A stretch of 64,000 bases of DNA, from positions 1 to 64,000 of the forward strand of contig JACJYM010000004.1 of assembly GCA_020636155.1 (NCBI GenBank), in the 5' to 3' direction. The position numbers and the translations under genes are program-made. The notes under the pieces were generated by a model. It was not told the DNA's origin. It searched no databases and saw only the letters and a list, made by a program, of their open reading frames with translations. How positions within the stretch are numbered: position 1 is the stretch's first letter; each line of letters starts with the position of its first letter. Below, piece by piece: positions 35,353-44,894 of the stretch. Source of the DNA: Lewinellaceae bacterium. GTDB taxonomy: Bacteria > Bacteroidota > Bacteroidia > Chitinophagales > Saprospiraceae.

Positions 35353-36648
35353 TTATTTGTACAAGTCATTTTGATACGACTTAAAATCAACAGTAGTCAG
35401 CACTAAATATCCCAAAATAAAAAAGCTACTCAGTGCTAGCACGCTGTATCTCATATTGCCGGTAATGTCCTGAACGATTCCAAAAATCGCAGTGCCTGCC
35501 ACGATACTTATTTTGTATAATACATCATAAAAACTAAAATAGGACGTGACCTCATCCGGTCTATCTTCGATAAACTTAGAATAACTAGATCGGGATAATG
35601 ACTGGATTCCACCCATTACTAAACCCACCAATCCTGCAATAATATAAAAATGCATCTTACTCGTAGTAAAATAAGCCATCAAACAAATCCCTATCCAAAT
35701 AACCAACTGAATAGATAGCGCAAATTTGTTTCCTCTTCTATTCGATATATTTGCAAATAAGTAAGCTCCAATAATTCCAACTAATTGAATTAACAGAACG
35801 GTCGTTATGAGCTCCTGAGTTTCCATTCCTAGTACATCTTGAGCAAAAATAGTTGCCAGATAAATCACGGTTTGTACTCCTGCACTGTACAAGAAAAATG
35901 CAAGTAGAAACCGCTTAATTGAGGTTTCTTGTTTGACTTTATTAAAAACTTCCTTTATCTCCTTATAACCCTTTGCAATGGTTGAAAAATTGAAATGCGT
36001 CTTATTGTCTTTAGGTAAGTGTTTAAAAGTGTATTGTGCAAAACCTAACCACCATACTCCGACTAAGAGAAACCCAATTCTAGCTGGTAAGCTCTCGTCT
36101 GTGATGCCAAAAGTACCGGGTGAGAGTTGCATCCACAGAATGAAAAGCAATAAAATGACACTTCCTATATAACCATAAGCATAACCTTTGGCACTGATTT
36201 TATCAAAATTTTCTTCGGTCGCGATGAGCGGTAAAAATGCATTGTAGAAAACCAATCCTCCAGCAAAACCAATCGTCGCCAGTATAAAACCAGAGGTTCC
36301 TAACCACAATAGTTGCGGGTCATTAAACCAAAATAACGCAATACATGCAAGAGAACCGATAATGGTAAAGAGTTTCATAAAAAACAATTTTCTTCCTGTA
36401 TAATCGGCTATACCACTAAGTAAGGGTGACAATAATGCTATCAATAAATAAGAGAATGCCACAGCATAACTATATAAGGACTCATTACTGATCGAAGCTC
36501 CTAAAATATCAACTTTATCCGGTGTATACGCAATGAAAAAAATGGGAAATACCGCCGTGGAGATGACCAAAGCATAAGCGGAATTGGCCCAGTCAAAAAA
36601 TGCCCAAGCATTGATTGTTTTTTTGTCATTAATGGCAATTTCTTTCAT
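35353..36648 (-). CDS. UMF1-type major facilitator transporter
   Basis: 431 residues and 12 membrane helices, of the UMF1/Atg22-like MFS branch: INAWAFFDWANSAYALVIST at the start (W-x-x-YDWANSA-type motif), the loop ADYTGRKLFFMKLF and VMGGIQSLSRSSYSKFIED in the second half. Fungal Atg22 exports vacuolar amino acids; the bacterial substrate is unknown. Behind its stop the same frame stays open for another 32 codons (to 35254). Confidence 0.9.
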   Translation of the reverse strand: MKEIAINDKKTINAWAFFDWANSAYALVISTAVFPIFFIAYTPDKVDILGASISNESLYSYAVAFSYLLIALLSPLLSGIADYTGRKLFFMKLFTIIGSLACIALFWFNDPQLLWLGTSGFILATIGFAGGLVFYNAFLPLIATEENFDKISAKGYAYGYIGSVILLLFILWMQLSPGTFGITDESLPARIGFLLVGVWWLGFAQYTFKHLPKDNKTHFNFSTIAKGYKEIKEVFNKVKQETSIKRFLLAFFLYSAGVQTVIYLATIFAQDVLGMETQELITTVLLIQLVGIIGAYLFANISNRRGNKFALSIQLVIWIGICLMAYFTTSKMHFYIIAGLVGLVMGGIQSLSRSSYSKFIEDRPDEVTSYFSFYDVLYKISIVAGTAIFGIVQDITGNMRYSVLALSSFFILGYLVLTTVDFKSYQNDLYK

Positions 36649-36824
36649 CCAATAGCTATTTTATTTGGCTTTAAAAGTACATTTTAAATTGAATTAGTCG
36701 CAGCTTTCTATATAATTTTTATCAAGGTGGTCATTTTATAAAATAATATTTTTCAATATTCAAAATTGGCTTAAATTGTATCCTTTTACAAGATATCAAG
36801 TCGAATAGTTGACAATAAAATTTT

Positions 36825-37703
36825 ATGAATATAGGCATTTTATCGAGAAGCACGGCTCTCTATAGTACTCAGTCTCTCATCAGGGCTGCCCAGCTAAGAA
36901 ATCATTATGTTCGGGTTTTTGACCACATGAATTGTGACATTTTCATTGATAATGACCGACCGCGAATATATTATAACAATATAGAAATAAAGGGAATTCA
37001 GGCCATTATTCCACGAATCGGTTCTACCGTCACAAAGTACGGAGCTGCCGTGATTCGACAATTTGAAGCTATGAATGTTTTCACCACTCTCGATGCAGAT
37101 GCCCTTCTTAAAAGCAGAGATAAAATATCTTGTATGCAAATATTAAGTGCCAATGGAATCAGAGTGCCTGTATCTGCATTAAGCCACAATATTGAAAATT
37201 ACAATTTTTTATTAGACCAAGTGAGTTTACCCCCATATATTATAAAGCTCATTGAGGGAACTCATGGAATGGGGGTCATTCTATCGGAGTCAAAATCTAA
37301 TGCCGAGTCGATTTTGGAAGCTTTTTATAGCTCAAGAAGCAAGGTATTGGTTCAAAAATTTATCAGCGAAGCCAAAGGTTCAGATATCAGGATATTTATT
37401 GTAGATGGTGAAATTGTAGGCACAATGAAAAGGCAAGCTGCCAAGGGTGAGTTTCGTTCTAATCTACATAGAGGAGGTACCGCAGAGAAAATAAATATAA
37501 GCCACGAAGAAAAAGAAACAGCGCTAAAAGCCGCTGAAATTATGGGATTAAAAGTAGCCGGAGTCGATATGTTACAAACCAAAGATGGCCCACTCGTGTT
37601 AGAAGTGAACGCCTCGCCGGGACTAGAAGGTATAGAATCAGTTACCGGAAATGATATCGCAGGGAAGATTATAAAGTTTGTTGAAAAACACAGAAAATGG
37701 TAG
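36825..37703 (+). CDS. rimK: RimK-like ATP-grasp glutamate ligase
   Basis: 292 residues; pre-ATP-grasp domain MNIGILSRSTALYSTQSLIR and ATP-grasp region with KLIEGTHGMGVIL, VQKFISEAKGSDIRIFIV and ending VLEVNASPGLEGIE. RimK adds glutamates to the C-terminus of ribosomal protein S6 in E. coli; other family members ligate glutamate to small molecules. The coupled amidohydrolase gene (overlap of 7 nt) suggests that the modification can be removed or that both act in one pathway. Confidence 0.92.
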   Translation: MNIGILSRSTALYSTQSLIRAAQLRNHYVRVFDHMNCDIFIDNDRPRIYYNNIEIKGIQAIIPRIGSTVTKYGAAVIRQFEAMNVFTTLDADALLKSRDKISCMQILSANGIRVPVSALSHNIENYNFLLDQVSLPPYIIKLIEGTHGMGVILSESKSNAESILEAFYSSRSKVLVQKFISEAKGSDIRIFIVDGEIVGTMKRQAAKGEFRSNLHRGGTAEKINISHEEKETALKAAEIMGLKVAGVDMLQTKDGPLVLEVNASPGLEGIESVTGNDIAGKIIKFVEKHRKW

Positions 37704-38683
37704 AATTCATAAGGGATAGGAATAAGAAAGAAGACAATATTATAATAGATAATCAAAGCATCGCTCCTGGAGAGGACATGGTTATAAAAATTCCCGCAGG
37801 AAGGTTGCCATCAGATACTAGAATACAAGTCTACGTGCATGTCTATCGAAGTGAAAAACCAGGGCCAATACTTTTTGTACAAGGAGGCGTACACGGCGAT
37901 GAAATTAATGGTATCGAAATTGTGAGAAGGGCAATAGAGAACAATCTATTTAAGAATATCGATTGTGGTAGTGTCATTGCAGTGCCACTACTTAACATCT
38001 TTGGATTTATAAATTTTAGCCGAGATGTACCCGACGGAAAGGACGTAAATCGAAGTTTTCCGGGTAATCTTTCTGGGTCGCTGGCCTCACGTGTCGCCAG
38101 AGTATTGACCAAAAAAATATTGCCCAATGTGGATGTCGCTTTGGATTGTCATACGGGAGGCAGCAGTAGATATAATTTTCCGCAAATACGGTATAACAAA
38201 AATGATAAAAAGGCTGAAATTCTTGCTCAAATGTTTAATGCTCCCTTTGCGGTAGAAAAACCATACATTGCCCATTCTTTTCGGAAATCTGCCAATGAAA
38301 TGGGCATTCCTGCCATTGTATTCGAGGGGGGAGAATCCGTTAGATTAGATGGCTTGGCGATTGACCATGGCTTGAGAGGATTACAGAATTTAATGGCGGG
38401 ACTAGGTATTATCTCGGAAAATAAAAAACGTGAAATCGACTCACTTACCATTTCAAATACGAGTTGGATAAGAGCATCACAGTCCGGAATCTTTATTTGG
38501 TCTAAATCCAGTGGCAATAAGATATACAAAGGTGAGCCGCTCGGTGAAATCAAAGATCCATTCGGCACAAAATCTGTCAAAGTCCTTTCAAAACACAATG
38601 GGTACATCATTGGTCATAATAATGCATCGGTCGTAAATCAAGGAGATGCACTCTTTCATGTTGGCTTCTTAAAAAACCAATAA
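37697..38683 (+). CDS. Succinylglutamate desuccinylase/aspartoacylase-family zinc enzyme
   Basis: 328 residues with zinc ligands in GGVHGDEINGIEIV (H-x-x-E) and DCHTGG, and Arg/Asn substrate motif NRSFPG. This M14-related family cleaves N-acyl amino acids. The C-terminal part (about 235-328) is a biotinyl/lipoyl-like barrel found in many bacterial homologues. Fusion or linkage with rimK occurs in several phyla; the substrate is not known. Confidence 0.88.
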   Translation: MVEFIRDRNKKEDNIIIDNQSIAPGEDMVIKIPAGRLPSDTRIQVYVHVYRSEKPGPILFVQGGVHGDEINGIEIVRRAIENNLFKNIDCGSVIAVPLLNIFGFINFSRDVPDGKDVNRSFPGNLSGSLASRVARVLTKKILPNVDVALDCHTGGSSRYNFPQIRYNKNDKKAEILAQMFNAPFAVEKPYIAHSFRKSANEMGIPAIVFEGGESVRLDGLAIDHGLRGLQNLMAGLGIISENKKREIDSLTISNTSWIRASQSGIFIWSKSSGNKIYKGEPLGEIKDPFGTKSVKVLSKHNGYIIGHNNASVVNQGDALFHVGFLKNQ

Positions 38684-38694
38684 TCTAATTTAAT

Positions 38695-38702
38695 TATCTT
38701 TG
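38695..38702 (+). promoter_or_regulatory. Candidate -7 element of the GGGP synthase-rsgA operon
   Basis: TATCTTTG matches TAnnTTTG exactly, 19 nt before the ATG at 38722. The -33 element is not clear. Confidence 0.45.
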
Positions 38703-38721
38703 TCCAAAGGAAATTCCATGT

Positions 38722-39495
38722 ATGAACCAAATATATGAATCACTGGTCGCAGCAAAAGAAAAGGGTCAAAAGAAATTTGCTGTACTCATAGATCCTGACA
38801 AGCTTAGGTTAAATAATTTTGAAAGAACCATTGACCTTGCCATTTCTGCGAATGTGGACTACTTCTTTATTGGAGGAAGTCTCGTGGTCAATAATATGTT
38901 GGACGATGTTCTTAAAAACATCAGAGACAAGTGCCAGATACCCATGATCTTATTTCCGGGCAATAGTTTTCAGCTAAGCTATAAAGCCGATGCCTTGCTG
39001 TTTTTATCCCTTATATCAGGCCGAAATGCAGATTTATTGATAGGAAAACACGTGGTAACTGCACCATTTTTAAAATTAAGTCCATTGGAAATTATCTCCA
39101 CCGGATACATGCTTATTGACGGCGGAAAACCAACGACGGTACAGTATATGAGCAACACTACGCCTATCCCATCTAACAAAGAAGATATTGCCCTCTGTAC
39201 AGCCTTGGCAGGAGAATTACTAGGACTGAAACTCATCTATATGGATGCCGGAAGCGGAGCAATAAATCCTATTCCCGAACAAATGATTGAAACTGTAAGT
39301 GGTGGAATCAATATTCCATTAATCGTGGGTGGTGGTATAAAAACTCCGGAAAAAGCCTTTGCCAATGTAAGTGCCGGAGCCGATGTCGTCGTGGTAGGGG
39401 ATGCACTCGAAAAAGATCCGGTATTGATGTCAGAATTGGCGGCAGCCATACATCAGAAAAATATGGAACCAAAAAAATCTTCATTTCCAAAATGA
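38722..39495 (+). CDS. Geranylgeranylglyceryl/heptaprenylglyceryl phosphate synthase
   Basis: 257-residue TIM barrel that joins glycerol-1-phosphate to a long prenyl diphosphate through an ether bond, the first step of archaeal-type lipid synthesis. Visible motifs: FAVLIDPDKL at the start, YFFIGGSLV, ILFPGNSFQLS, AGELLGLKLIYMDAGSGA, and the phosphate-binding IPLIVGGGIKTPEKA with VVVGDAL. These are typical of the group II enzymes known from Bacteroidota. It is coupled to rsgA by a 4-nt overlap (ATGA). Confidence 0.93.
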   Translation: MNQIYESLVAAKEKGQKKFAVLIDPDKLRLNNFERTIDLAISANVDYFFIGGSLVVNNMLDDVLKNIRDKCQIPMILFPGNSFQLSYKADALLFLSLISGRNADLLIGKHVVTAPFLKLSPLEIISTGYMLIDGGKPTTVQYMSNTTPIPSNKEDIALCTALAGELLGLKLIYMDAGSGAINPIPEQMIETVSGGINIPLIVGGGIKTPEKAFANVSAGADVVVVGDALEKDPVLMSELAAAIHQKNMEPKKSSFPK

Positions 39496-40436
39496 TATTG
39501 GCACAGGTTATTAAATCGACCGGAAGCTGGTATTTAACAAAATCATCTGACGGGCAAATCATCCAATGTCGCATCGTGGGTAAGTTTAGAATGGATAATC
39601 TAAAATTGACCAACCCCGTGGCGGTAGGAGACATGGTCTATATCGAAATGGAAAATGAAACCCAAGGAATTATCAAAGAAATTCTTCCCAGAAAAAACTA
39701 CGTCGTCAGGCAATCTCCTAGGAAGAAACACTATGTACATTTCCTCGCAAGCAATATTGATCAAGCCATATTAATAGCGACCATCATAGAACCCAATATC
39801 AAACCAGGATTCATTGATCGATTTTTGATTATGACCGAGACTTATAGCATCCCTGTATTTATCGTTTTTAATAAATCTGACTTATATACCGAAGAGGAGC
39901 TAAATATTTATAATGAATTAAAAAAAATTTACACTCTTATAGGATACCATGTCCTCCTCGTATCTAGCAAGACCGGAGAGGGACTTACTGAGTTGAAAGA
40001 TATATTAAAGGATAAAACCAGTCTAATTAGTGGTCAGTCGGGAGTAGGAAAAACAAGTTTGATAAATGCCCTTGATGCCAATCTAGAATTAAAAACTCAA
40101 GAAATCTCAGAGTTCAGTGGCAAAGGTCAGCATACCACGACTTTTGCCGAGATGTTTGATTTAAAAATAGGAGGTAAAATTATTGATACTCCGGGCATCA
40201 AAACCCTAGGATTTAATCATCTCGAAATCATGGATGTGGCTCATAATTTCAAGGAGTTTTTTAATTTATCCACTGATTGCAAATTTGCAAACTGCACACA
40301 CCGATCTGAACCCAGGTGTGCCGTAAAATCAGCCCTAGACGACGGACAGATTAGCCCATTGAGGTATCAAAATTATATTCAAATAATAGACGACATCGAA
40401 AATCAAAACTATTGGGAAATTAACGATGACATTTAA
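39492..40436 (+). CDS. rsgA: Ribosome small subunit-dependent GTPase RsgA
   Basis: Assists late maturation of the 30S subunit. 314 residues: N-terminal OB fold, circularly permuted GTPase domain with G4 FNKSD, G5 SSKTGEG, G1 SGQSGVGKTSLIN, G2 GQHTTTF and G3 DTPGI, then the zinc knuckle CKFANCTHRSEPRC. The order G4-G5-G1-G2-G3 is diagnostic. Confidence 0.97.
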   Translation: MILAQVIKSTGSWYLTKSSDGQIIQCRIVGKFRMDNLKLTNPVAVGDMVYIEMENETQGIIKEILPRKNYVVRQSPRKKHYVHFLASNIDQAILIATIIEPNIKPGFIDRFLIMTETYSIPVFIVFNKSDLYTEEELNIYNELKKIYTLIGYHVLLVSSKTGEGLTELKDILKDKTSLISGQSGVGKTSLINALDANLELKTQEISEFSGKGQHTTTFAEMFDLKIGGKIIDTPGIKTLGFNHLEIMDVAHNFKEFFNLSTDCKFANCTHRSEPRCAVKSALDDGQISPLRYQNYIQIIDDIENQNYWEINDDI

Positions 40437-40445
40437 CTAGTGCCA

Positions 40446-40583
40446 ATGGCTTATTCTGCTAAAAAAAGTTATAAATCCAAGTCTGAGAAGAAAAGAGAGC
40501 ATCGCAGAGTATGGACAATAGTTATCTATGGTTTGTTAATCTGTATCCTGTTGAAAATTCTGATAAAAGTATTTCTAGACTAA
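40446..40583 (+). CDS. 45-residue single-pass membrane protein
   Basis: ATG 9 nt after the rsgA stop opens a 45-codon frame ending at a TAA (40581-40583). The first 21 residues are strongly basic (AKKSYKSKSEKKREHRR), followed by one membrane helix (VWTIVIYGLLICILLKILI) and a short end. Positive-inside rule puts the N-terminus in the cytoplasm. No ribosome binding site beyond CTAGTG is seen, so translation may be coupled to rsgA. It resembles the small basic proteins found beside ribosome assembly genes, but no family is recognised. Confidence 0.6.
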   Translation: MAYSAKKSYKSKSEKKREHRRVWTIVIYGLLICILLKILIKVFLD

Positions 40584-40597
40584 GATATCAAAATAAA

Positions 40598-41212
40598 TTA
40601 CGTGCCGAAGACCTTGTCCCAAATGGTACTACTCACACCAAAACCCCTTTCCGGATTTTTAAAATGATGATCCATGTGGTTCTTCTTCAGAGTCTGAAAA
40701 ATTTTCGGCCTTGTAATCGGTGCATGATGAAAAGCATAATGCATGATGTCATAAAGTAAATAACCCAATATGAATCCTATATAGAACATACTATTACTTC
40801 GATCTCCCAATAAATATTCAAACAAAAAATAAAACCCAGTAGCCAGAGGAATACTCATTACTGGAGGCATCACCAACCTTTTACTGTCATTTGGATAATC
40901 ATGGTGAACTCCATGTATCACAAAAAATACTTTTTTACCCAAATTACTCTTTGGATGATAATGAAAGATAAACCGATGAAAAACATATTCCACAACTGAC
41001 CAAACTAATAAGCCAAGTACAAATAACATTAACCGTGTTTTTAATGGTATATCAAAGTCAGAAATTGAATGATAAAGTAAAAGAGCTATAATTGGCGCAA
41101 AAATCAACAACGGTACGTACCAACTTACTCTAGAAATTTTATCCAGAAAATCATTTTGGAACATACGTAAAGATTCGTCTTTTCCACTGACAAAATACTT
41201 GTTTTGACTCAT
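40598..41212 (-). CDS. Fatty acid hydroxylase-superfamily membrane enzyme
   Basis: 204 residues, four or so membrane helices and the histidine clusters of the di-iron sterol desaturase/fatty acid hydroxylase family: HRFIFHYH, HGVHHDYPND, HYAFHH and HMDHHFKN, ending in GVSSTIWDKVFGT. It resembles fatty acid 2-hydroxylases (FA2H/Scs7) without the cytochrome b5 domain. In Bacteroidota 2-hydroxy acyl chains occur in sphingolipids and lipopolysaccharide; which is used here is not visible. Convergent to the rsgA operon. Confidence 0.9.
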   Translation of the reverse strand: MSQNKYFVSGKDESLRMFQNDFLDKISRVSWYVPLLIFAPIIALLLYHSISDFDIPLKTRLMLFVLGLLVWSVVEYVFHRFIFHYHPKSNLGKKVFFVIHGVHHDYPNDSKRLVMPPVMSIPLATGFYFLFEYLLGDRSNSMFYIGFILGYLLYDIMHYAFHHAPITRPKIFQTLKKNHMDHHFKNPERGFGVSSTIWDKVFGT

Positions 41213-41416
41213 AGTATTGAGGTAAAAAATTCCTACAAATTTATATCATTTCTTTAATATTTATCACATTAAATATTATTTAAATTGTCAAACAACCATT
41301 TATTTAATAGGAAAATTGAATGCATTAGTCCATTAAATCCTCAAAAAATGCAACTTTATTTCATCTTTGCTGTCAAATCGAATTACTAGTAAATTTTAAT
41401 AAAGGAAAATTTTTAT

Positions 41417-43855
41417 ATGAACACAATTAGAGTATTTTTTTCGATGCTTAGTTTTCTTCTTATTCATTCCATGGCAATAGGTCAGTCTTATACCATTGAA
41501 GGTGAGTTGCTCGACAATACGAATCAGCCCATAATTTATGCGACATTGAGCTTGTTTTCTAGTGCAGATTCGAGCCTCGTGAAGGTAGAAGCATCAAACG
41601 AAAACGGAAATTTTTCATATAAAAATATTCAAAAAGGTCAATACTGGATAGAGGCTACTTATATAGGTTTTGATGATTTAATAATCTCCGAAATCAATCT
41701 CGATAAAGATACCAATCTTGGTAAAAAAACCATGTCTTCAACGACCGTCGCCTTAGATGAAGCAGTTGTAACTGCACAAAGGAGTATCATAGAAGTGAAG
41801 CCAGATAGAATGGTTTTCAATGTACAAGGTACTCTCAATAGCACCGGGGATAATGGTCTAGAACTATTGCGAAAAGCCCCGGGTGTCGTTGTCGATAATA
41901 ATGATAACATCTCGGTATTGGGCCGAAATGGTGTGATGATTTTCGTTGATGGAAAGAGATTGCCTATATCCGGTGACCAGTTGAGTGATTATCTTAGAAA
42001 TTTGACTTCTGACCAAATTGACAGAATAGATATCATTAGCAACCCAGGAGCTAAGTATGAAGCCGAAGGAAATGCAGGAATCATTGACATAAGACTCAAA
42101 AAAGACAAAAACTTGGGTTCGAATGGAACATTATCGCTGAATGCTGGAATGGGAAGGAAATTTAGAGGCAATTTAGGGTTTTCAGGAAACCATCGAACTA
42201 AAAAAACCAATCTTTTTGGAAATATTAATTACAACAAATGGAACGGTTGGAACAAAATAATATTTGATAACTATCAAAATGGATTCCGATTACAAGAATC
42301 AAATGTAATGAATCATCATAATAACAGTATTAACTATCGTGCAGGAATGGATTTCTTCCTCACCGAAAAAAGCACCATTGGAGTGTTAGTTGATGGCTCA
42401 AATGGAACTGGAGACTTTGATTCTTATAACAGAGATAAAATTTCTAATATTCCTACGCCGAATGATATTGACAGTATTCTAATCGCGACCAATGCCTCTG
42501 AAAGTGCGAAAGACCGCTATTCTGTTAATGTCAACTATGTGTTCAGAAGTGGTGAAAAGACCTTAAATATAGATGCGGACTTTGGCAGATACAAAGATGA
42601 CGTTGATTTCTTACAGCCCAATACATATTATGACGGATCAGAGAACACCGTATTAAGAACCGTGAATACAGCAAATCATACACTATCTGACATTAATATT
42701 TATACCTTAAAATTGGATTATGAGATTCCATTATTGGGAGGAAATGTGGGTACCGGATTCAAGCTATCAAAAGTAAAAACCGACAACACCTTTTTGTTTT
42801 ATGATGTCACGGATTCTATCAGAATTCAAAACAATGACCGAAGCAATAACTTTGTCTATGACGAAAATGTCTATGCAGCTTATGCAAATTATTCTACTAA
42901 ATTATCCGAAAAATGGGGGCTGACTACGGGATTGCGATTAGAGCAAACGGATGCAAGAGGAGACTTGACTGCATACAACCCTGCCCTACAAGAAGATCCG
43001 GTGCTTTTTGATTATCTGGATGCATTTCCTTCTATTGGATTAAGTTATCAAGCGGCTCCAATGCATGCCTTTAATTTGAATATAGGTAGAAGAATAAACC
43101 GACCAGACTATAATGTTCTAAACCCTTTCAGAACACAGCTCAGTGAGTTGTCATTTATGAAAGGAAACCCTTACTTAAAACCCGAAATCGTAAACAATGC
43201 GGAACTCGGTTATACTTGGCAATATCGCTATAATTTCAAATTATCATATAGCAAAACCACCAATCAAATTACTAGGCTTATTGCTCCTGATGATGATAAC
43301 CCGAAAGCAGGATTCTTAAGCTGGGACAACCTCGCCGAACAAACCGTCATCAATTTTAATGCATCCCTACCATTACAGCTAAAAGCATGGTGGAGTATGT
43401 TTGTGAATATTAATTTTTCTCATATCCAAAATGAAGCAGATTATGGTAATGGCGCCACGATTAATTTAGGAGCTTATTCTTATAATCTTTACACTCAGAA
43501 CACCTTCGTTCTCGGCGAAGGATACACCGGAGAGATTTCGGGTTGGTACTCAGGCCCTGGAATTTGGGGCGGTGTGTTTATATATGAGCCCAGTTATTCC
43601 CTGAATTTTGGATTTCAAAAGAAATTTTTCGATGCTCTTAATTGCAAAATCAGTTTTCAAGATGTTACATACCAATCCGGATGGTCAGGTGAAAGTACCT
43701 TTAATGGACTATATGCAATAGGCCAAGGCAATTGGGATAGCCGACGTGTCAATCTCAGCCTTACTTACAATTTTGGAAATAGTAACGTAAAAGCTAGAAA
43801 AAGAATGACCGGCAATGAAGCTGAAACTGGTCGTATAAAAAGTGGAAATGAGTAA
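41417..43855 (+). CDS. TonB-dependent receptor-like outer-membrane protein
   Basis: 812 residues: signal peptide (to about 22, GQS), CarboxypepD_reg-like beta-sandwich (about 24-110), plug-like domain (about 115-215; GVVVDNNDNISVLGRNGVMI and AKYEAEGNAGIIDI) and an OMP_b-brl_3-type 22-strand barrel ending in LTYNFGNS, with a basic 22-residue tail. This family of about 800 residues is common in Bacteroidota; it differs from SusC. Substrate unknown; no SusD partner. A hairpin terminator candidate follows at 43932. Confidence 0.9.
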   Translation: MNTIRVFFSMLSFLLIHSMAIGQSYTIEGELLDNTNQPIIYATLSLFSSADSSLVKVEASNENGNFSYKNIQKGQYWIEATYIGFDDLIISEINLDKDTNLGKKTMSSTTVALDEAVVTAQRSIIEVKPDRMVFNVQGTLNSTGDNGLELLRKAPGVVVDNNDNISVLGRNGVMIFVDGKRLPISGDQLSDYLRNLTSDQIDRIDIISNPGAKYEAEGNAGIIDIRLKKDKNLGSNGTLSLNAGMGRKFRGNLGFSGNHRTKKTNLFGNINYNKWNGWNKIIFDNYQNGFRLQESNVMNHHNNSINYRAGMDFFLTEKSTIGVLVDGSNGTGDFDSYNRDKISNIPTPNDIDSILIATNASESAKDRYSVNVNYVFRSGEKTLNIDADFGRYKDDVDFLQPNTYYDGSENTVLRTVNTANHTLSDINIYTLKLDYEIPLLGGNVGTGFKLSKVKTDNTFLFYDVTDSIRIQNNDRSNNFVYDENVYAAYANYSTKLSEKWGLTTGLRLEQTDARGDLTAYNPALQEDPVLFDYLDAFPSIGLSYQAAPMHAFNLNIGRRINRPDYNVLNPFRTQLSELSFMKGNPYLKPEIVNNAELGYTWQYRYNFKLSYSKTTNQITRLIAPDDDNPKAGFLSWDNLAEQTVINFNASLPLQLKAWWSMFVNINFSHIQNEADYGNGATINLGAYSYNLYTQNTFVLGEGYTGEISGWYSGPGIWGGVFIYEPSYSLNFGFQKKFFDALNCKISFQDVTYQSGWSGESTFNGLYAIGQGNWDSRRVNLSLTYNFGNSNVKARKRMTGNEAETGRIKSGNE

Positions 43856-43931
43856 CAGCAAGATTCTGTTGTTACTTTTATAAAGCAGTAAAAATTACAA
43901 ATTCATTTCGCATTATCCAGAATCAAGAATG

Positions 43932-43987
43932 ATGGCATTTTGTATGATAAATTGCAAGACAATAAATTATGTAAAATGCCATTTTTC
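43932..43987 (+). terminator. Candidate terminator between the TonB receptor and M15 peptidase genes
   Basis: ATGGCATTTT (43932-43941) pairs with AAAATGCCAT (43973-43982), followed by TTTTTC. The 31-nt loop is long, so efficiency is doubtful. It is partly symmetrical and could serve both convergent genes. Confidence 0.4.
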
Positions 43988-44020
43988 GGACTTCATTAAA
44001 TTCCAATAATCAATATTTTC

Positions 44021-44830
44021 CTACTTACCACACCCTTCTACTCCCAATACATAATTTTTTACCACTTGAAGGTCATCTGCAGTCTTACTTCCTAAAAATC
44101 CCTGAATATCTGCATCAGACATGTGTTGAGATGCAAAAAGTAAATACCCCTTAGAAAGCGGCATATATGACCAGTGCCATTTCTCTTCGTTATATCCTGT
44201 CCTGCCATTTATCTTTGAGGTGTATGGTCGGCAAAAACCAAATTCGTGAGCATGATTTTCCAGCCAATAATAAACCCGCAATCCTTCTCCTTTCTCAAAC
44301 CAATCATTTTCAAACGCATTCAAATCAATATCTGTTCCCCAATGGTGACGAGAGGTGCCTGGCATGGCACTGTATTCGAGTATCATTTTCGCTTTTTCGA
44401 GATCACTATATTTTGAATTTCCTAGATTAACACCACTTGAGAGGGTCGTTTCTCCCATCCATTTTCGTTCCCATATTCCTTTTTGATAATCAAAATTACG
44501 AGTCGCCGACCGAATGATTAAATCAATATTGTCCTTTTGAGCGGCTTCCCACATCCGAATAAATGCCTCATAAGCCTCGATATTGAGCCATAAACCAGCT
44601 CGATCTGCATATTTTTGATCTATTTGAGTAAAACCATTCGTTTGAGTGGGGTCAAATTTTCCCAAAATGAAAGCGATATTTAATTTGTCCGGTATTATAG
44701 TATCCATGTTTTCGTGTTTATATTCCGTCTGCATAATGACTTCGTTTTCATTTTTTTGAACACGATTTGACTGGCATTCTGATAGCGTCGAAAGCATCAA
44801 CACAATGGCAATAAAGCTGTACAAACCCAT
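44021..44830 (-). CDS. M15-family D-Ala-D-Ala carboxypeptidase-like lipoprotein
   Basis: 269 residues. Leader with lipobox-like LSTLSEC, so probably a lipoprotein. The VanY/M15B zinc site is seen in GTSRHHWGTDIDLNAF (HxxxxxxD) and EKWHWSYMPL (HxxH-type W-H-W), with the upstream substrate motif RSATRNFDYQKGIWE. Cleaves the terminal D-alanine of peptidoglycan stem peptides in the periplasm. Confidence 0.9.
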   Translation of the reverse strand: MGLYSFIAIVLMLSTLSECQSNRVQKNENEVIMQTEYKHENMDTIIPDKLNIAFILGKFDPTQTNGFTQIDQKYADRAGLWLNIEAYEAFIRMWEAAQKDNIDLIIRSATRNFDYQKGIWERKWMGETTLSSGVNLGNSKYSDLEKAKMILEYSAMPGTSRHHWGTDIDLNAFENDWFEKGEGLRVYYWLENHAHEFGFCRPYTSKINGRTGYNEEKWHWSYMPLSKGYLLFASQHMSDADIQGFLGSKTADDLQVVKNYVLGVEGCGK

Positions 44831-44894
44831 AAAATAATTTTAATTTTGCAATCGTTCAAAAAAGTAACAACATAAAGATATACAATTTTTTGGT

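Noticed and set aside
40511..40759. 82-codon plus-strand frame overlapping the fatty acid hydroxylase gene
   Set aside because: It is out of frame with the better 45-residue protein at 40446-40583 and runs antisense into a conserved enzyme gene.
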